This document shows positions 9,134 to 17,973 of a stretch of DNA of 18,288 bases, piece by piece. The stretch is taken from the NCBI GenBank assembly GCA_013115135.1, contig JABANP010000770.1, positions 1-18,288 on the forward strand. The letters run 5' to 3'. The stretch is from Perkinsus olseni. Taxonomy: Eukaryota > Perkinsozoa > Perkinsida > Perkinsidae. Position numbers and translations under genes: made by a program. Position 1 is the stretch's first letter, and every line of letters begins with the position of its first letter. The notes beneath the pieces were generated by a model. That model saw only the letters and a list, made by a program, of their open reading frames with translations, had not been told where the DNA came from and ran no database searches.

Positions 9134-10086
9134 GGTTGTTGGTGATTCACTCGGTGCTTTTTACACTTCGAGCTACTAACCATTACGAACTCACGAAGTA
9201 TGTGATTAGTTTCTGTTTTTACTTACACCCACTACGTATAACTGAGCTGAGGTTCCGTAGCAGTTGCATGCTCAACGAAAGGCTACAAAATGGAGTGTTG
9301 TATTTGGCGATAAAAGTCCATGGTGGAATTGATTTCGCATCGTACTCGCTGTCCCGGGTCTCAATGGAGCTCGGCTGGTCACTTTTTCCTCGAGGATGTT
9401 TACCTCCGATGTCTTGCAATCAGTTTTATCAGATTTTGAGACATTCTTCCAACTGGACCTCCGCTGTTGAGTAACGAAGTCCCTACCAATAGGAGATCGA
9501 CTGAAGCCTCTGCTTCGCCCGGGCGAAGAGAGTTCCGCACTGTCTACATAACACAGTTGTACCTTGTGATAACTAGCTTGATCATACTCGCGTCCTGTTA
9601 TTAACTCGCGTCATCTCAACTACTCTACTTTTCTAGCTTGTTCACTATGAACCCAATCGACCTACGTTGTGTTTCACAACTGCACCTAGTGCAACGAGGA
9701 AGTGCACTTCCCTTGCCCACAGCCAGGCACGTGCGTCTGCAACAGGCAGTTGGTGGCAACCTGAAGGACAGAATCAGCTCATAATGGCACGTTAGGAGTC
9801 TCGGGAGAGCGTATGCTCACAAACATTTGGCCACACGCATGGAGCCCTGCTTTTTCTTCTATGATAGAAGAAGAAACGAGGCTCCCCTCGGGTGGTATAC
9901 GCCGATAGAAGCTTAGTCTGTACTGTTCTTCGCGGAGGCGAATAAGACGGAGTGGCATGGAGGATAGACTATCCTGTGCCGCAGTTGACAGCAAACTCCT
10001 CAGAAGCCCCCAACGCCCGAAACCGAGCAATAGATGAGTCGAGTGGGCACTACTGGCCCGAGTTGATGGCTCGTCTCAGGCTCTAG

Positions 10087-10103
10087 GGGCGATGGGCAAT
10101 GAG
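10087..10103 (+). repeat. 17-bp inverted repeat, left arm
   Basis: GGGCGATGGGCAATGAG. Its perfect reverse complement lies at 10633-10649. Together the arms enclose a complete secreted-protein gene with its upstream motif. Confidence 0.95.
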
Positions 10104-10106
10104 CAC

Positions 10107-10122
10107 GCATGCGCACATTGCT
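10107..10122 (+). promoter_or_regulatory. Shared upstream motif, secreted gene 3 (variant)
   Basis: GCATGCGCACATTGCT, a diverged form of the GCATGCGTGCA-CAATTGTT element, 59 nt before the ATG at 10182 and only 3 bp inside the left inverted repeat. Confidence 0.5.
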
Positions 10123-10181
10123 TGTACGTGCGTGCTGAATCGCCTACCGCACCATTTCCAACTCGTGGATTCCTTCATACC

Positions 10182-10520
10182 ATGAGACTCTTCCGACTGT
10201 GCTGCTGCAGCGCTCTTCTAGTACTTGCAAAACAGTCTATCGCCTCCAAGGACGTTCCCGCTGAGATCTTGGAGGTCTCCAAGTGGTACCTAATCTCGGA
10301 AGCCGAGCCGCTCGTGGATGACAAGAACAGTTCGATCGGCGAGAAGGCCGCTGAAGGTAACGCCTTTCCCTTAGTGAGACTACTGGCACCCATTCTCTCT
10401 ACGAACGACGGTGAAAACGAAGAAAGTCGGCCGTCCTTCCGAGGTGGCCATGCTGTCCAAATCGATTGGCTCGAGCTACAAGACTGGGCGAGTCCGATGA
10501 GCACAAGCGATGGCGAATGA
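10182..10520 (+). CDS. Secreted protein, 112 residues, flanked by inverted repeats
   Basis: Starting at ATG 10182, residues 1-21 (MRLFRLCCCSALLVLAKQSI..) make a signal peptide with probable cleavage after SIA. The mature part is about 90 residues, mixed acidic, with WYLISEAEPLVDD, FPLVRLLAPIL and a Trp-containing tail (QIDWLELQDWA). It has no cysteine and no known domain. An in-frame ATG at 10092 would add 30 residues ahead of the signal peptide, but it lies inside the inverted repeat and upstream motif, so 10182 is preferred. The stop is TGA. It shows no clear similarity to the tandem pair beyond the signal peptide and promoter type. Function unknown. Confidence 0.7.
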   Translation: MRLFRLCCCSALLVLAKQSIASKDVPAEILEVSKWYLISEAEPLVDDKNSSIGEKAAEGNAFPLVRLLAPILSTNDGENEESRPSFRGGHAVQIDWLELQDWASPMSTSDGE

Positions 10521-10632
10521 TGGCAGATTGATAGCAATCTCATTCGACAACATCATCACATTCATTTCGAATTCTCTTTATCGTAGTCCTTTTCCGTGCT
10601 CTATTGCGTGAGTCTCCGCACGCCAACACCAA

Positions 10633-10649
10633 CTCATTGCCCATCGCCC
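10633..10649 (-). repeat. 17-bp inverted repeat, right arm
   Basis: CTCATTGCCCATCGCCC, the exact reverse complement of 10087-10103. It lies 112 bp after the stop codon of the enclosed gene. Confidence 0.95.
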
Positions 10650-11806
10650 TTCAGAGACTTTCGATCGATGCGAATGGATACATCATGACTTGAGTTTAGT
10701 CTGAGGGCTCTTCTGAGTAGCAGCATCATTGACTGCTCATAACGATGCTATTTACGTCTGAAATGAAAGTTTCAAACCTGTAACAAGTGGCCACTTCCGT
10801 CAAGGGCCCGAAGCTAAGGAGTCCTTCGACAAGTGGTTACCAAAGAGAGGCCACGTAGAAGCCACTGTTCCTTAAAGCCGCCCTAAAGAGGCCACTTACT
10901 GAGCGAAGGTTTGCACTGTCGCTGATCGAGATAGTGGGAAATACCGAAATCAGATCTTCAGAATATATCCTCTCGTCTTCGAAATTGCTCTGACCTACTC
11001 GTGATGGCTCCTAGAGGAGTCGTTCCATCTCGCTGATAAGCGAGAAGCCCTCTCCTTCCACTCAGGAAAACACAACAGTCACGGCCTTGATATTGCGTGC
11101 CTTGATACCAAGTCACGACCTCTACAGCGAAGGAAAGCAATACCAACACTGCAAAAAACAATAAAAGTCTAACGTAGCCGATTACAGCAACATACCTAAT
11201 ACGTCCATCAGCGAAATGAGTTGACACGAGACAGATAACATACTCCAGCTCCTCATACCACACTAACCGCAATTAATGCCATGTAGCCTGCACTAAGCGT
11301 GGTCAGCAACCTCCGATTCTTGCTTCTCCATCATCAATGTGAAGAAGGAAACGACGACGCTCAGCAGTGATCGACCAGAAGAGGAACCACCGATGGTTTC
11401 ATGAGACGAGTACAAGGTCTTGCCGAATAGCCCAACCAGCTATCGAGAAAAAATTTAACAATCTTTTACCTAGCGCAGTTGAGAGTAATAGCGATACAAT
11501 GGGGCGATGATAGGAATGGTGCAAATACAGAAAATCTAGTGGAACTATCGCTGTAAGCACTTAGTCAAATCGCTGGTGATGATGATGGTGATAAGAAGAT
11601 GACAATGGTGATGAACTACGGTACTAACAATCTCTCTTATAATGTCTATAACGTAGGAGCTTAGAAACAAGTATACTACTCGAGAAGCCGTCATCGAAAA
11701 CCTTCTTAGAGAGCCATGAACGACAACAGGCTAGAAAAATGAGACCGGAACAAAAAAACTTATGTTAGAAGGAATTATATTTCTTCCAGTTGGCCAACCA
11801 GAGAAG
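10650..11806. other. Intergenic region without recognised gene
   Basis: Contains several GGCCAC-bearing segments (about 10788-10910), an imperfect GATGGT-rich stretch (11576-11615), and a minus-strand 104-codon frame (10958-11272) with a hydrophobic run but no ATG. None is convincing as a gene. The CCCH gene ends at its right edge, so its 3' UTR probably starts here. Confidence 0.5.
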
Positions 11807-12643
11807 CTACAGCTTGCCGTGCTTCTCACTGGCAGCAGCATACATGACCCCCAACTGTTCGATGTACTGCAAGTCCTGATAGTAGTCTGATAGATTAAAA
11901 TCATCAGATCCCTTCGGATCAGCCGAATTCTCGACGTGGAACAGCTCCGCTTTGCTGTGAGCATAACCACAGTTGGGGCGGCGACAGTTCCTTCCCCGGT
12001 CACAGAGCTTGGTCTTGCACAGATTCGGTGGTCTCACGCGTAGCTCTTCCGCAGTGTGAGCGAATGCACACTTGTCACCAAAGGCACAGTAACCCCTAGC
12101 AAAGTGCCTGCAAGCCTTAGTCTTGACCAGATACACCGGCGGCGGTGGAGCCTCGGGGTTCACGAAGTTGTTCATGACCTCACCATCAGAGTCGATCGCA
12201 GAAGAAGACAACGTCATCACCGAAGAGGCCTCTACTGCTGGAACCACTTCCCCTAGGCAGCTATCCAGTTGTATGGTAGGCACGGACGCTGGCGTCAAGC
12301 GGCCATTATACTTCGGGCTTGCATCAGTGTAACCGACCGACCAAGTAGAGCACCTCGAAAGCCCCGTAGTTGGAACAGATGAAGTACCATCAATCGGCAT
12401 ACTGGTCGAAAAACATAACGGGGTGTTCACCGCATAACTGGTGCTAGCCGTGGACGAAGGGGTGTTAATAATGGTGCTGACTGAACTCGTGCTACGACGG
12501 ACTTTGACAGAGTCAGTCACGATAGGCGCCGGTCTGAACTGGGAGGACTTGTGCCCCTTCGGGGTTGGCAGAATCCCACCAGCATCATCAGGAGGCGAGT
12601 AGGACTCTCCAACCGAGCGAGAGCTGTCATTGGAGAAGGGCAT
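11807..12643 (-). CDS. CCCH-type tandem zinc-finger protein
   Basis: A single-exon gene of 278 residues from ATG 12641-12643 to TAG; the open frame extends ten codons further 5' but without an ATG. About the first 165 residues are Ser/Thr/Pro-rich and look disordered. After a PPPP run come two CCCH fingers: C-x7-C-x5-C-x3-H in ACRHFARGYCAFGDKCAFAH and C-x5-C-x4-C-x3-H in CDRGRNCRRPNCGYAH, linked by AEELRVRPPNLCKTKL. The tail is acidic with tyrosines. Tandem CCCH proteins of this kind bind RNA and regulate mRNA stability or translation; that role is inferred from the family. The lack of introns contrasts with the neighbours. It is transcribed divergently from the WD40 gene. Confidence 0.9.
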   Translation of the reverse strand: MPFSNDSSRSVGESYSPPDDAGGILPTPKGHKSSQFRPAPIVTDSVKVRRSTSSVSTIINTPSSTASTSYAVNTPLCFSTSMPIDGTSSVPTTGLSRCSTWSVGYTDASPKYNGRLTPASVPTIQLDSCLGEVVPAVEASSVMTLSSSAIDSDGEVMNNFVNPEAPPPPVYLVKTKACRHFARGYCAFGDKCAFAHTAEELRVRPPNLCKTKLCDRGRNCRRPNCGYAHSKAELFHVENSADPKGSDDFNLSDYYQDLQYIEQLGVMYAAASEKHGKL

Positions 12644-13148
12644 GGAAACAAAAGGGAATCCTAACTTAGTCAACTACTACGAGATTGAGAGTTCAAGTCA
12701 CAAGGCAAACCGTGTAATTGAGCAGTTCCGGTTCCTACAGAAGGACTGGAACCTCCGCTGTGCCTCGCGATTAAGATGACGATCCATCTCCTAGTGTGTG
12801 AACCACGTGAGTCTCTGCAGCCATCCCCGGCGGCGGGAGTAGCGGGATTCAACGCAGAGCACACAATACCCTAGCTCGGCGCACCAGCGCAGGACTCTGC
12901 CTGAGTTATTCCGTATCTTCCCAGCTTCAACCTTAGATATTTGCGATATCCGGACCTTCGAGAACTCCTCTTTCCATCCAATTCGTGTTCACAGTACCTG
13001 GCTGCCAATTAGGTTCGGATAAATCAAAGAACAGTGACCTCACAGTGACGCGAGTTGCATTGAACAATTTGAGGAAATTCAAGTCGAAACAAGTGCGCAA
13101 GATGATCCAAACTCGGAACCCTCTTCACTGACGGTGAGTTGCCGGCAA
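12644..13148. other. Divergent intergenic region
   Basis: About 500 bp between the CCCH gene (minus) and the WD40 gene (plus), presumably holding both promoters. The WD40 frame remains open leftward to about 13037, so its first exon could begin here. No clear TATA box or shared secreted-gene motif was seen. Confidence 0.5.
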
Positions 13149-16100
13149 ATGGGAAATACGCTACTCCCCTGCGGCAAACAGAAGTCCGAGAACGGTCCAG
13201 ATGCCTTCAACCTCATCTTGTCGCTCTCAGCGGACGAAACTCTTGACGACCAGGAGGGAATAGCGTACAGAAATAACAGGTAACGAAAGCACGATGAGAA
13301 AAGACGACAAACAACGCGTTCGAATTCAGCGTGAATCCGCATCCCGTTTGGTCGGTTGCGGTGACCTCGGACGGGCAACAGCTCGCTGCTGCTTGTGCTG
13401 ATAATCGGATACATCTGTGGTGTCTGCTTTCCTTTGAAATAGTGATATCACTGGCTGGCCACGGCGATGTGATATGGCAAGTAGGTCTCGGCTGGGGTTC
13501 GAACCTGGGTCGTTAAGTTGCCGAGATTTGGTCATGCAGGTAGCGTACTCACCTAACGACGAGTTCCTCTTATCCTGTTCGGCTGATGGGACGTGCCGGC
13601 TCTGGGAAGTGGCGACGGGATACCCGGTGGCTATCACACGAGGCCACAGTAACTGGGTATGGGCCATTACGTGGAGTGGTAAGCGATAGGTCCCTGGTTC
13701 AAACCCCACCGCGGCGGTTTTTTATCAGGGGATTCCCGATACTTCGCAACGGGAGGGACAGACAGTCGCATATGCGTCTGGGAGAGCACAAACACCGGTA
13801 AGGCAAACGCTACGCGAACGGGACCCCTCCTTGGACGCGGCTCAGGCATGCCAATAGCGTCCTGGCTGGCCCACGTGAAGTCCATCTCGAGCCTCGGCTT
13901 CTCCGACCGCGACGCCAGTCGTCTCGTCAGCGTCTCCAACGACTCCACAGTGAGCCCGCTCTTCTCAACGCTCTCGAACCTCCCACTATTGCATTTGAAT
14001 GGAAAAGAAGTCCTCCGAAAAATGGTGCTCGAAATCATCGGATGGCTGCTTTCCTCCCCACAACCACACTCGGACGATTCCTCGCGATCAGCTTCACAAT
14101 TAATAAATCCACTCAATCCAAATACCACCGTCGTTCGTTCAGATCGCAGTGTGGGATGCTTTAACGGGACACCTGCGTTGCCGTCTAGCTGGCCACGTCG
14201 GTAACATAACTTGCGTCGAAGTAAGCGACCCACGGAAGAAAGGCAGTGAAGGGCATGCCACTCAGGTGTGCCCAATGAACGACAATCTCATTGCCACAGC
14301 GGGAGAGGATTGCTCCGTTCGACTCTGGTATTCTCCGTGTCGTCATCGTCGTGTCAGGGACATCCTTCGAGCTCAGGTCCCTCCGGGATCTTGCCGTCGA
14401 TGAAGCTTACGCTAGTCGAACGTCCGACAAAGGCTACAACATGCGTCATCACATCCTTAAAGGTCCGCAGTGAGCGGTTCAACTGAGTCGAAGAAAACGG
14501 CTAACAATCAGCCCGAGACTGATTGATTGCTTTTCGTTCTATTTCATCATTCTAGTACCACACTTCCAGGAAATCAACAACGCTAAATAATATAATTCTA
14601 CGTTATTGGGCTAGGGCGAAGTGAAAGCTGCGAAAATACTAAAATTTGCGCACACGCGGTTGTTGTTCTTTCAAAATCATCAAATTGATAGTCGAGATAA
14701 AACCGTGTTCATCGTGGCAGACGGCCGCAAAGGCATGAGACTCCGTGATCCGAATTCTTCCGATAAAGTCACCGCCCTCCCCACAGTGAGATTCTGTGTA
14801 TGTGAGTTGGGACTCCAAAGCCGACAGCGGCTTACCCTTTCACCGCTGCGTTCGTTTCCTGGGAGACTCTGCACGGATCGACATGGAGTGGTACCGCCTA
14901 TTGTCCCACCGCCGGGGACTGTTAACCCCAGCGCTTGCGAACTCCAACTTGTTGAAGAACTTGAGCGGTCTCGAGAATAGAGAAATTAGAAAAATGTATT
15001 ATTGCATTATGGATAGTATCAACACCGCAGGGACTCGTTATTTTTACGGGAAGGATGACCACGTCTGCTGGCAGGCCATACCGAGGCTGTCCACTGCCTA
15101 CAGTTCACCAACGATGGCCGCCTTCTGGCCAGCGGTGCCTCCGACGCCACCGTGAGGATCTGGCACGTTAGCGCGAAGCTCCCGAGTCTGGCTTACAAGG
15201 TTGGTCTCGAACGCATCTTTGCGCATGCGTGCAGAACTAATCCCACCGGTGTCCACCCGCACGACCCTCGAGTTGTATTGCGATTACCCCGCTCAGTTTA
15301 ATGCGCATGAGTCCTGGGTACGATCACTGTGTTGGAAACAAGACCGGACAATGCTCATTACCGGCTCGACCGATGGCTTGATCGGACTTTGGTGAGTCCA
15401 TTCAATTCGCGTCTGGATGTGATTCCCTGTTACTCATTATGCGCCGATCGTCCTGTGCATGCGTGCATAGCTGATTACCCTCGAGAGAGTAAGCTTAGAA
15501 AGGTAGATGACTTTACACTCCTTCTCGCCTTGCGTTGGCTATGAGCAACAACGGACGAGCAGCATTCTCGCAATTTCCCTTCTCTTCTGTAAACTAACTC
15601 TGAGAATTGTTATCGGTTCCTGAATTGTTCTTTGCGCGTAAAAGCGGGTCCGAGTTCAAAATTGGTTCGTTGAACACTTTCTTTGATTCTCAGGAACGTG
15701 CCGACTGAGTACCACGTTCCAGGCTCTCGGCCTCTGGCTCTCAACACTTACAAAGCTATGCAGGAAGAGGCGAAGGTAAGTGCCGGCTGCAGGGTTCGAA
15801 CCTGTGCGGTCCAAAAGTCAACTTGCGAACTGGACCTGTTAGAGACTGTGGAAAACTTAAGCTCGTGTATGCTACCATCCTGTAGCCAATTATCAACTTG
15901 AAATCCCAGAACACTACATAGTATCGACAGTAATAGGGTTATAAACCGGTCATTTTGGCTCCAGTAAAGCTCCTCGCCGTTTTTGTTGAGAAACGACATG
16001 ATTATCATTCAATCCCACAACCGTTATAAGATAATTCTCCATCAACTTGGCGCTCGTCCTTTGCAGGTGAAAGGCAACTCGACCGGCCCACCTACTCTCC

Positions 16101-16266
16101 GCGACAGAGCAAGGAACAGCGTCCTCATTGCGGTAGATCGAGGTGAGCGAGCTCAACCTTCACTTTATTCACTCGGAAGATGTCAGCTCGTGAAGGCTTC
16201 TCTTTTCTCATCCGCAAGGCCATCGAGATGGGCCAGGGCGGGAATGATTCTGCCATTGAAAAGTGA
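13149..16266 (+). CDS. Seven-bladed WD40 repeat protein, 13 exons
   Basis: Exons: 13149-13279, 13330-13480, 13540-13678, 13729-13797, 13846-13949, 14143-14220, 14266-14327, 14377-14462, 15075-15203, 15235-15391, 15694-15775, 16067-16142, 16187-16266. All junctions are GT-AG, the phases agree, and the sum is 1344 nt (447 residues plus TGA). After about 45 residues come seven WD40 blades ending NRIHLW, GTCRLW, SRICVW, STIAVW, CSVRLW, ATVRIW and LIGLW, most preceded by GH or AH. That is one complete beta-propeller, followed by a tail of about 80 residues ending MGQGGNDSAIEK. Such propellers are protein-interaction scaffolds; the specific partner cannot be read. The start is uncertain: a GTGAGT...CAG pair at 13134-13181 could be a 48-nt intron with an upstream first exon. 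Intron 13798-13845 is also in frame and could be retained. Confidence 0.92.
13481..13539 (+). other. WD40 intron with B-box-like palindrome and stem
   Basis: A 59-nt intron containing the 10-bp palindrome GGTTCGAACC and a 7-bp inverted repeat TCTCGGC/GCCGAGA. The splice borders lie in near-identical 8-mers, GCAAGTAG at 13477 and GCAGGTAG at 13536. Its 5' third resembles that of the intron starting at 15776. Confidence 0.7.
13679..13728 (+). other. WD40 intron with tRNA T-arm-like sequence
   Basis: A 50-nt intron, GTAAGCG...ATCAG. It carries GGTCCCTGGTTCAAACC, close to a tRNA variable loop plus B box, at the same distance from the donor as the motifs in the 13481 and 15776 introns. Confidence 0.6.
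14463..15074 (+). other. Large WD40 intron (612 nt)
   Basis: Splicing joins CTTAAAG to GCCATACC, giving HHILKGHTEAVHCLQF, a normal blade boundary. Open frames inside it (for example 14621-14980) are therefore considered chance. The donor GTCCGC is weak; a nearby GTGAGC at 14470 would break the frame. Confidence 0.75.
15204..15234 (+). other. Very short WD40 intron (31 nt)
   Basis: Needed to restore frame between LPSLAYKV and ELIPPVSTRT; reading through leads to a stop. The donor is GTCTCG and the acceptor GCGTGCAG. It is shorter than the other introns and contains a GCGCATGCGTGCA sequence like the secreted-gene motif. Confidence 0.6.
15776..16066 (+). other. WD40 intron with T-arm-like hairpin
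   Basis: Begins GTAAGTGCCGGCTGCAGG, then GTTCGAA, then CCTGT: a 5-bp stem (one G-U pair) with a 7-nt loop, followed by GCGGTCCA like an acceptor strand with discriminator base. It also holds CATTTTGGCTC (15951-15961), similar to part of the dinoflagellate-type spliced leader. Confidence 0.55.
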
Positions 16267-16313
16267 GACTCTTATTTCTGGGAGGTTGGTACTGAATCAG
16301 TATCGTAAATTAC

Positions 16314-16350
16314 ATCGGCATTAAATCAGTACTACTGATTTAATGCCGAT
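16314..16350. repeat. Perfect 37-bp palindrome
   Basis: Two 18-nt arms (ATCGGCATTAAATCAGTA and its exact reverse complement) around a single C, followed by a T-run. It lies 48 bp after the WD40 stop codon. The 12-mer ATTAAATCAGTA recurs at 17349-17360. It could be a 3'-end signal, a MITE-like terminal structure, or an extruding hairpin. Confidence 0.95.
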
Positions 16351-17360
16351 ATTTTTTATGTCGAACACCACCTGAAAGACCAGTAGCAACGGAGATGCGG
16401 ATCCCAAAACGAGAGGGAAGCGAGTCATCTATGAGACAGTCTTCGGTCTGATCTCCAATATAACGATTTTGGGATTTCGGGAAACAGTATATTTTCCAGC
16501 ATTTCGTGCAAAGTAAAATTTAGGTACAAAATGGAGAACGAGAAAGTCGAAGGGGAGGGAGCTAGTGAGAAGAATAGTGAAGAAGGGCAGCTTTCAGTAG
16601 CATAGCATTAGCAGCTTCGGTGCGCAGAGTGTTCACATCAGGCGTCATCCCCTGCAGAAGGAAGTCCTCAGACGGAGAAGGCGACCGATGCCGATTGAAG
16701 TGCTGGCAAATTGACTGCCCTCAGGCTTCTACTCATACCATTAACGTGTTGTGATGTTGTCCCCATTCCGAGTACTGCGTTGTGTACAGTTTGCAACACC
16801 ACTCGAAGGAAAAACGTCACAAGTCCTGATTGGAGACAGTTAGCACCGTTGGGTTTTCCCTGTGCTCGCGGGGTAATAGACTCAGGCTCAGCTCATATCA
16901 AATTTTGTATCAACTGTTCGAATAGCAACTTGGAGAGGCGATGGGAAGCTAACATACGCCTAGCAGAACGGTAGATCACTTTGGGTCTAACAACAGAGAG
17001 TACTCGGGGCGGGCGACAGTCGGCCCGAAGACACAAAAAGGCTGTTCGAAAACTATTTCACGAGTGAAAATGAATGCCAGGATAGATTCTGAGCTTTAAG
17101 ATTAGAGGGGATATCGATCAGACGTGGAGCTTGCGGCCCTTACATGCGGGAAAGGGCCTTCAGTAAACTGATTCTAAACTCAGTGGTGGTCACTCGTTCA
17201 AAGAGCACTAAAATCAATTCTGGGTTTCTTCGAAGGAGGAAATTGCGCCGCCGCTGGCGACACGCCTTCCGATAACACGCTCAGCCCGACACGAACTCAA
17301 TAGAGTGCTCGCATCGACTTGAAAAGGGTGATGTATAATAAATCATGTATTAAATCAGTA
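16333..17360. mobile_element. Possible MITE-like element with 12-bp inverted ends
   Basis: TACTGATTTAAT (16333-16344) and its reverse complement (17349-17360) could be terminal inverted repeats of an element of about 1 kb. No transposase frame was seen inside, and no target duplication beyond possibly TA. Apart from a 9-bp inverted pair (16401-16409, 16467-16475) the interior shows no recognised gene. This is a weak call. Confidence 0.25.
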
Positions 17361-17600
17361 GAAACAGGTCCGACCTTGGATGGCATTGCCCTTCGGATCA
17401 TATGACAACCTCCCGGAGCCGATATAAAAATATCCTTGATGACAGCACTACGAAAGCGAAACCGTAAAACTTCATCGTTGGCTTGTTGCAAAGTCTTATA
17501 CAACACTCTGGACCACTGCGTTTAGCAAATGCGCCACGCATCAGCATAAGGTACTTCGGCGAAGGCGCATTCGCTGGTCACCGTCACGATAGGGAGTGCA
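17361..17600. other. Short intergenic stretch
   Basis: A minus-strand frame covering 17297-17506 has plausible composition (LYKTLQQANDEV..) but no ATG-anchored gene model or domain. It may be an orphan exon. Nothing else was recognised. Confidence 0.3.
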
Positions 17601-17906
17601 TCACTTGTGCACAGAGGCATCGACATCTGGCGGCGCTGCGCCCCCCGGTACACCATTCGGGACCTTCTTCGCTCCGTCACCAGGAACAGCAGGGCCCAGA
17701 AAGAAATCAACCTTCAGCTGCTGCCCCTCATCCGGTGGTTTCTCATCCGGCTGCTCCCCATCCGGCGGTTTCTCATCCGGCTGCTCCTCATCCAGATCTT
17801 CCAAATCCAGGCGCGGCCCACCATGCTTATTAAACCCGCGCATGCAACCGGCGTTACAATACTCAATAGCCACCAGCAAACAGAAAAATTGCAGTAGAAG
17901 GTTCAT
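17601..17906 (-). CDS. Secreted protein with acidic proline-rich repeats
   Basis: 101 residues, ATG at 17904-17906, TGA stop. Residues 1-19 (MNLLLQFFCLLVAIEYCNA) are a signal peptide; the first residues MNLL are shared with the tandem pair. The mature part has LDLEDLDEEQ, then two copies of a ten-residue PDEKPPDGEQ-type repeat, then a Gly/Pro/Ala-rich tail. Low complexity and charge suggest a disordered extracellular protein. Family and function are unknown. The shared upstream motif lies 45 nt before the ATG on the same strand. Confidence 0.65.
   Translation of the reverse strand: MNLLLQFFCLLVAIEYCNAGCMRGFNKHGGPRLDLEDLDEEQPDEKPPDGEQPDEKPPDEGQQLKVDFFLGPAVPGDGAKKVPNGVPGGAAPPDVDASVHK
17729..17790. 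repeat. Two 30-bp tandem repeats in a coding region
   Basis: CATCCGGYGGTTTCTCATCC-type units encode the repeated PDEKPPDGEQ segment of the minus-strand secreted protein. Near-identity at DNA level suggests recent expansion. Confidence 0.85.
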
Positions 17907-17951
17907 GACGCGAACCGTTTGCTATTGTGGTTGCACAAAATACGGGCGGTG

Positions 17952-17973
17952 AACAATTGTGCACGCATGCACA
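17952..17973 (-). promoter_or_regulatory. Shared upstream motif, secreted gene 4
   Basis: On the minus strand: TGTGCATGCGTGCA, then CAATTGTT. It matches the motifs of the tandem pair with two extra bases, and lies upstream of the ATG at 17906 in the same orientation relative to the gene. Confidence 0.65.

Larger units (their letters stand above)
8872..9992 (+). repeat. Tandem duplication unit, copy 2
   Basis: Partner of 7478-8453, about 145 bp longer. The main extra segment is near 9605-9750, in the 3' part, and has no counterpart in copy 1. Confidence 0.85.

Noticed and set aside
10958..11272. 104-codon minus frame with a membrane-like stretch
   Set aside because: It has no ATG, no homologous family was recognised, and an isolated hydrophobic run is weak evidence. 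It could be an orphan exon but is not callable.
13667..14275. 202-codon open frame, minus strand
   Set aside because: It is antisense to the spliced WD40 gene, whose exons, phases and repeats are far better supported.
14621..14980. 119-codon frame in the middle of the WD40 gene
   Set aside because: Splicing 14462 to 15075 gives a perfect WD40 blade boundary and phase, so this frame is intronic.
16531..16605. 24-codon acidic ATG frame
   Set aside because: It is too short to support alone, and no downstream exon could be joined convincingly.
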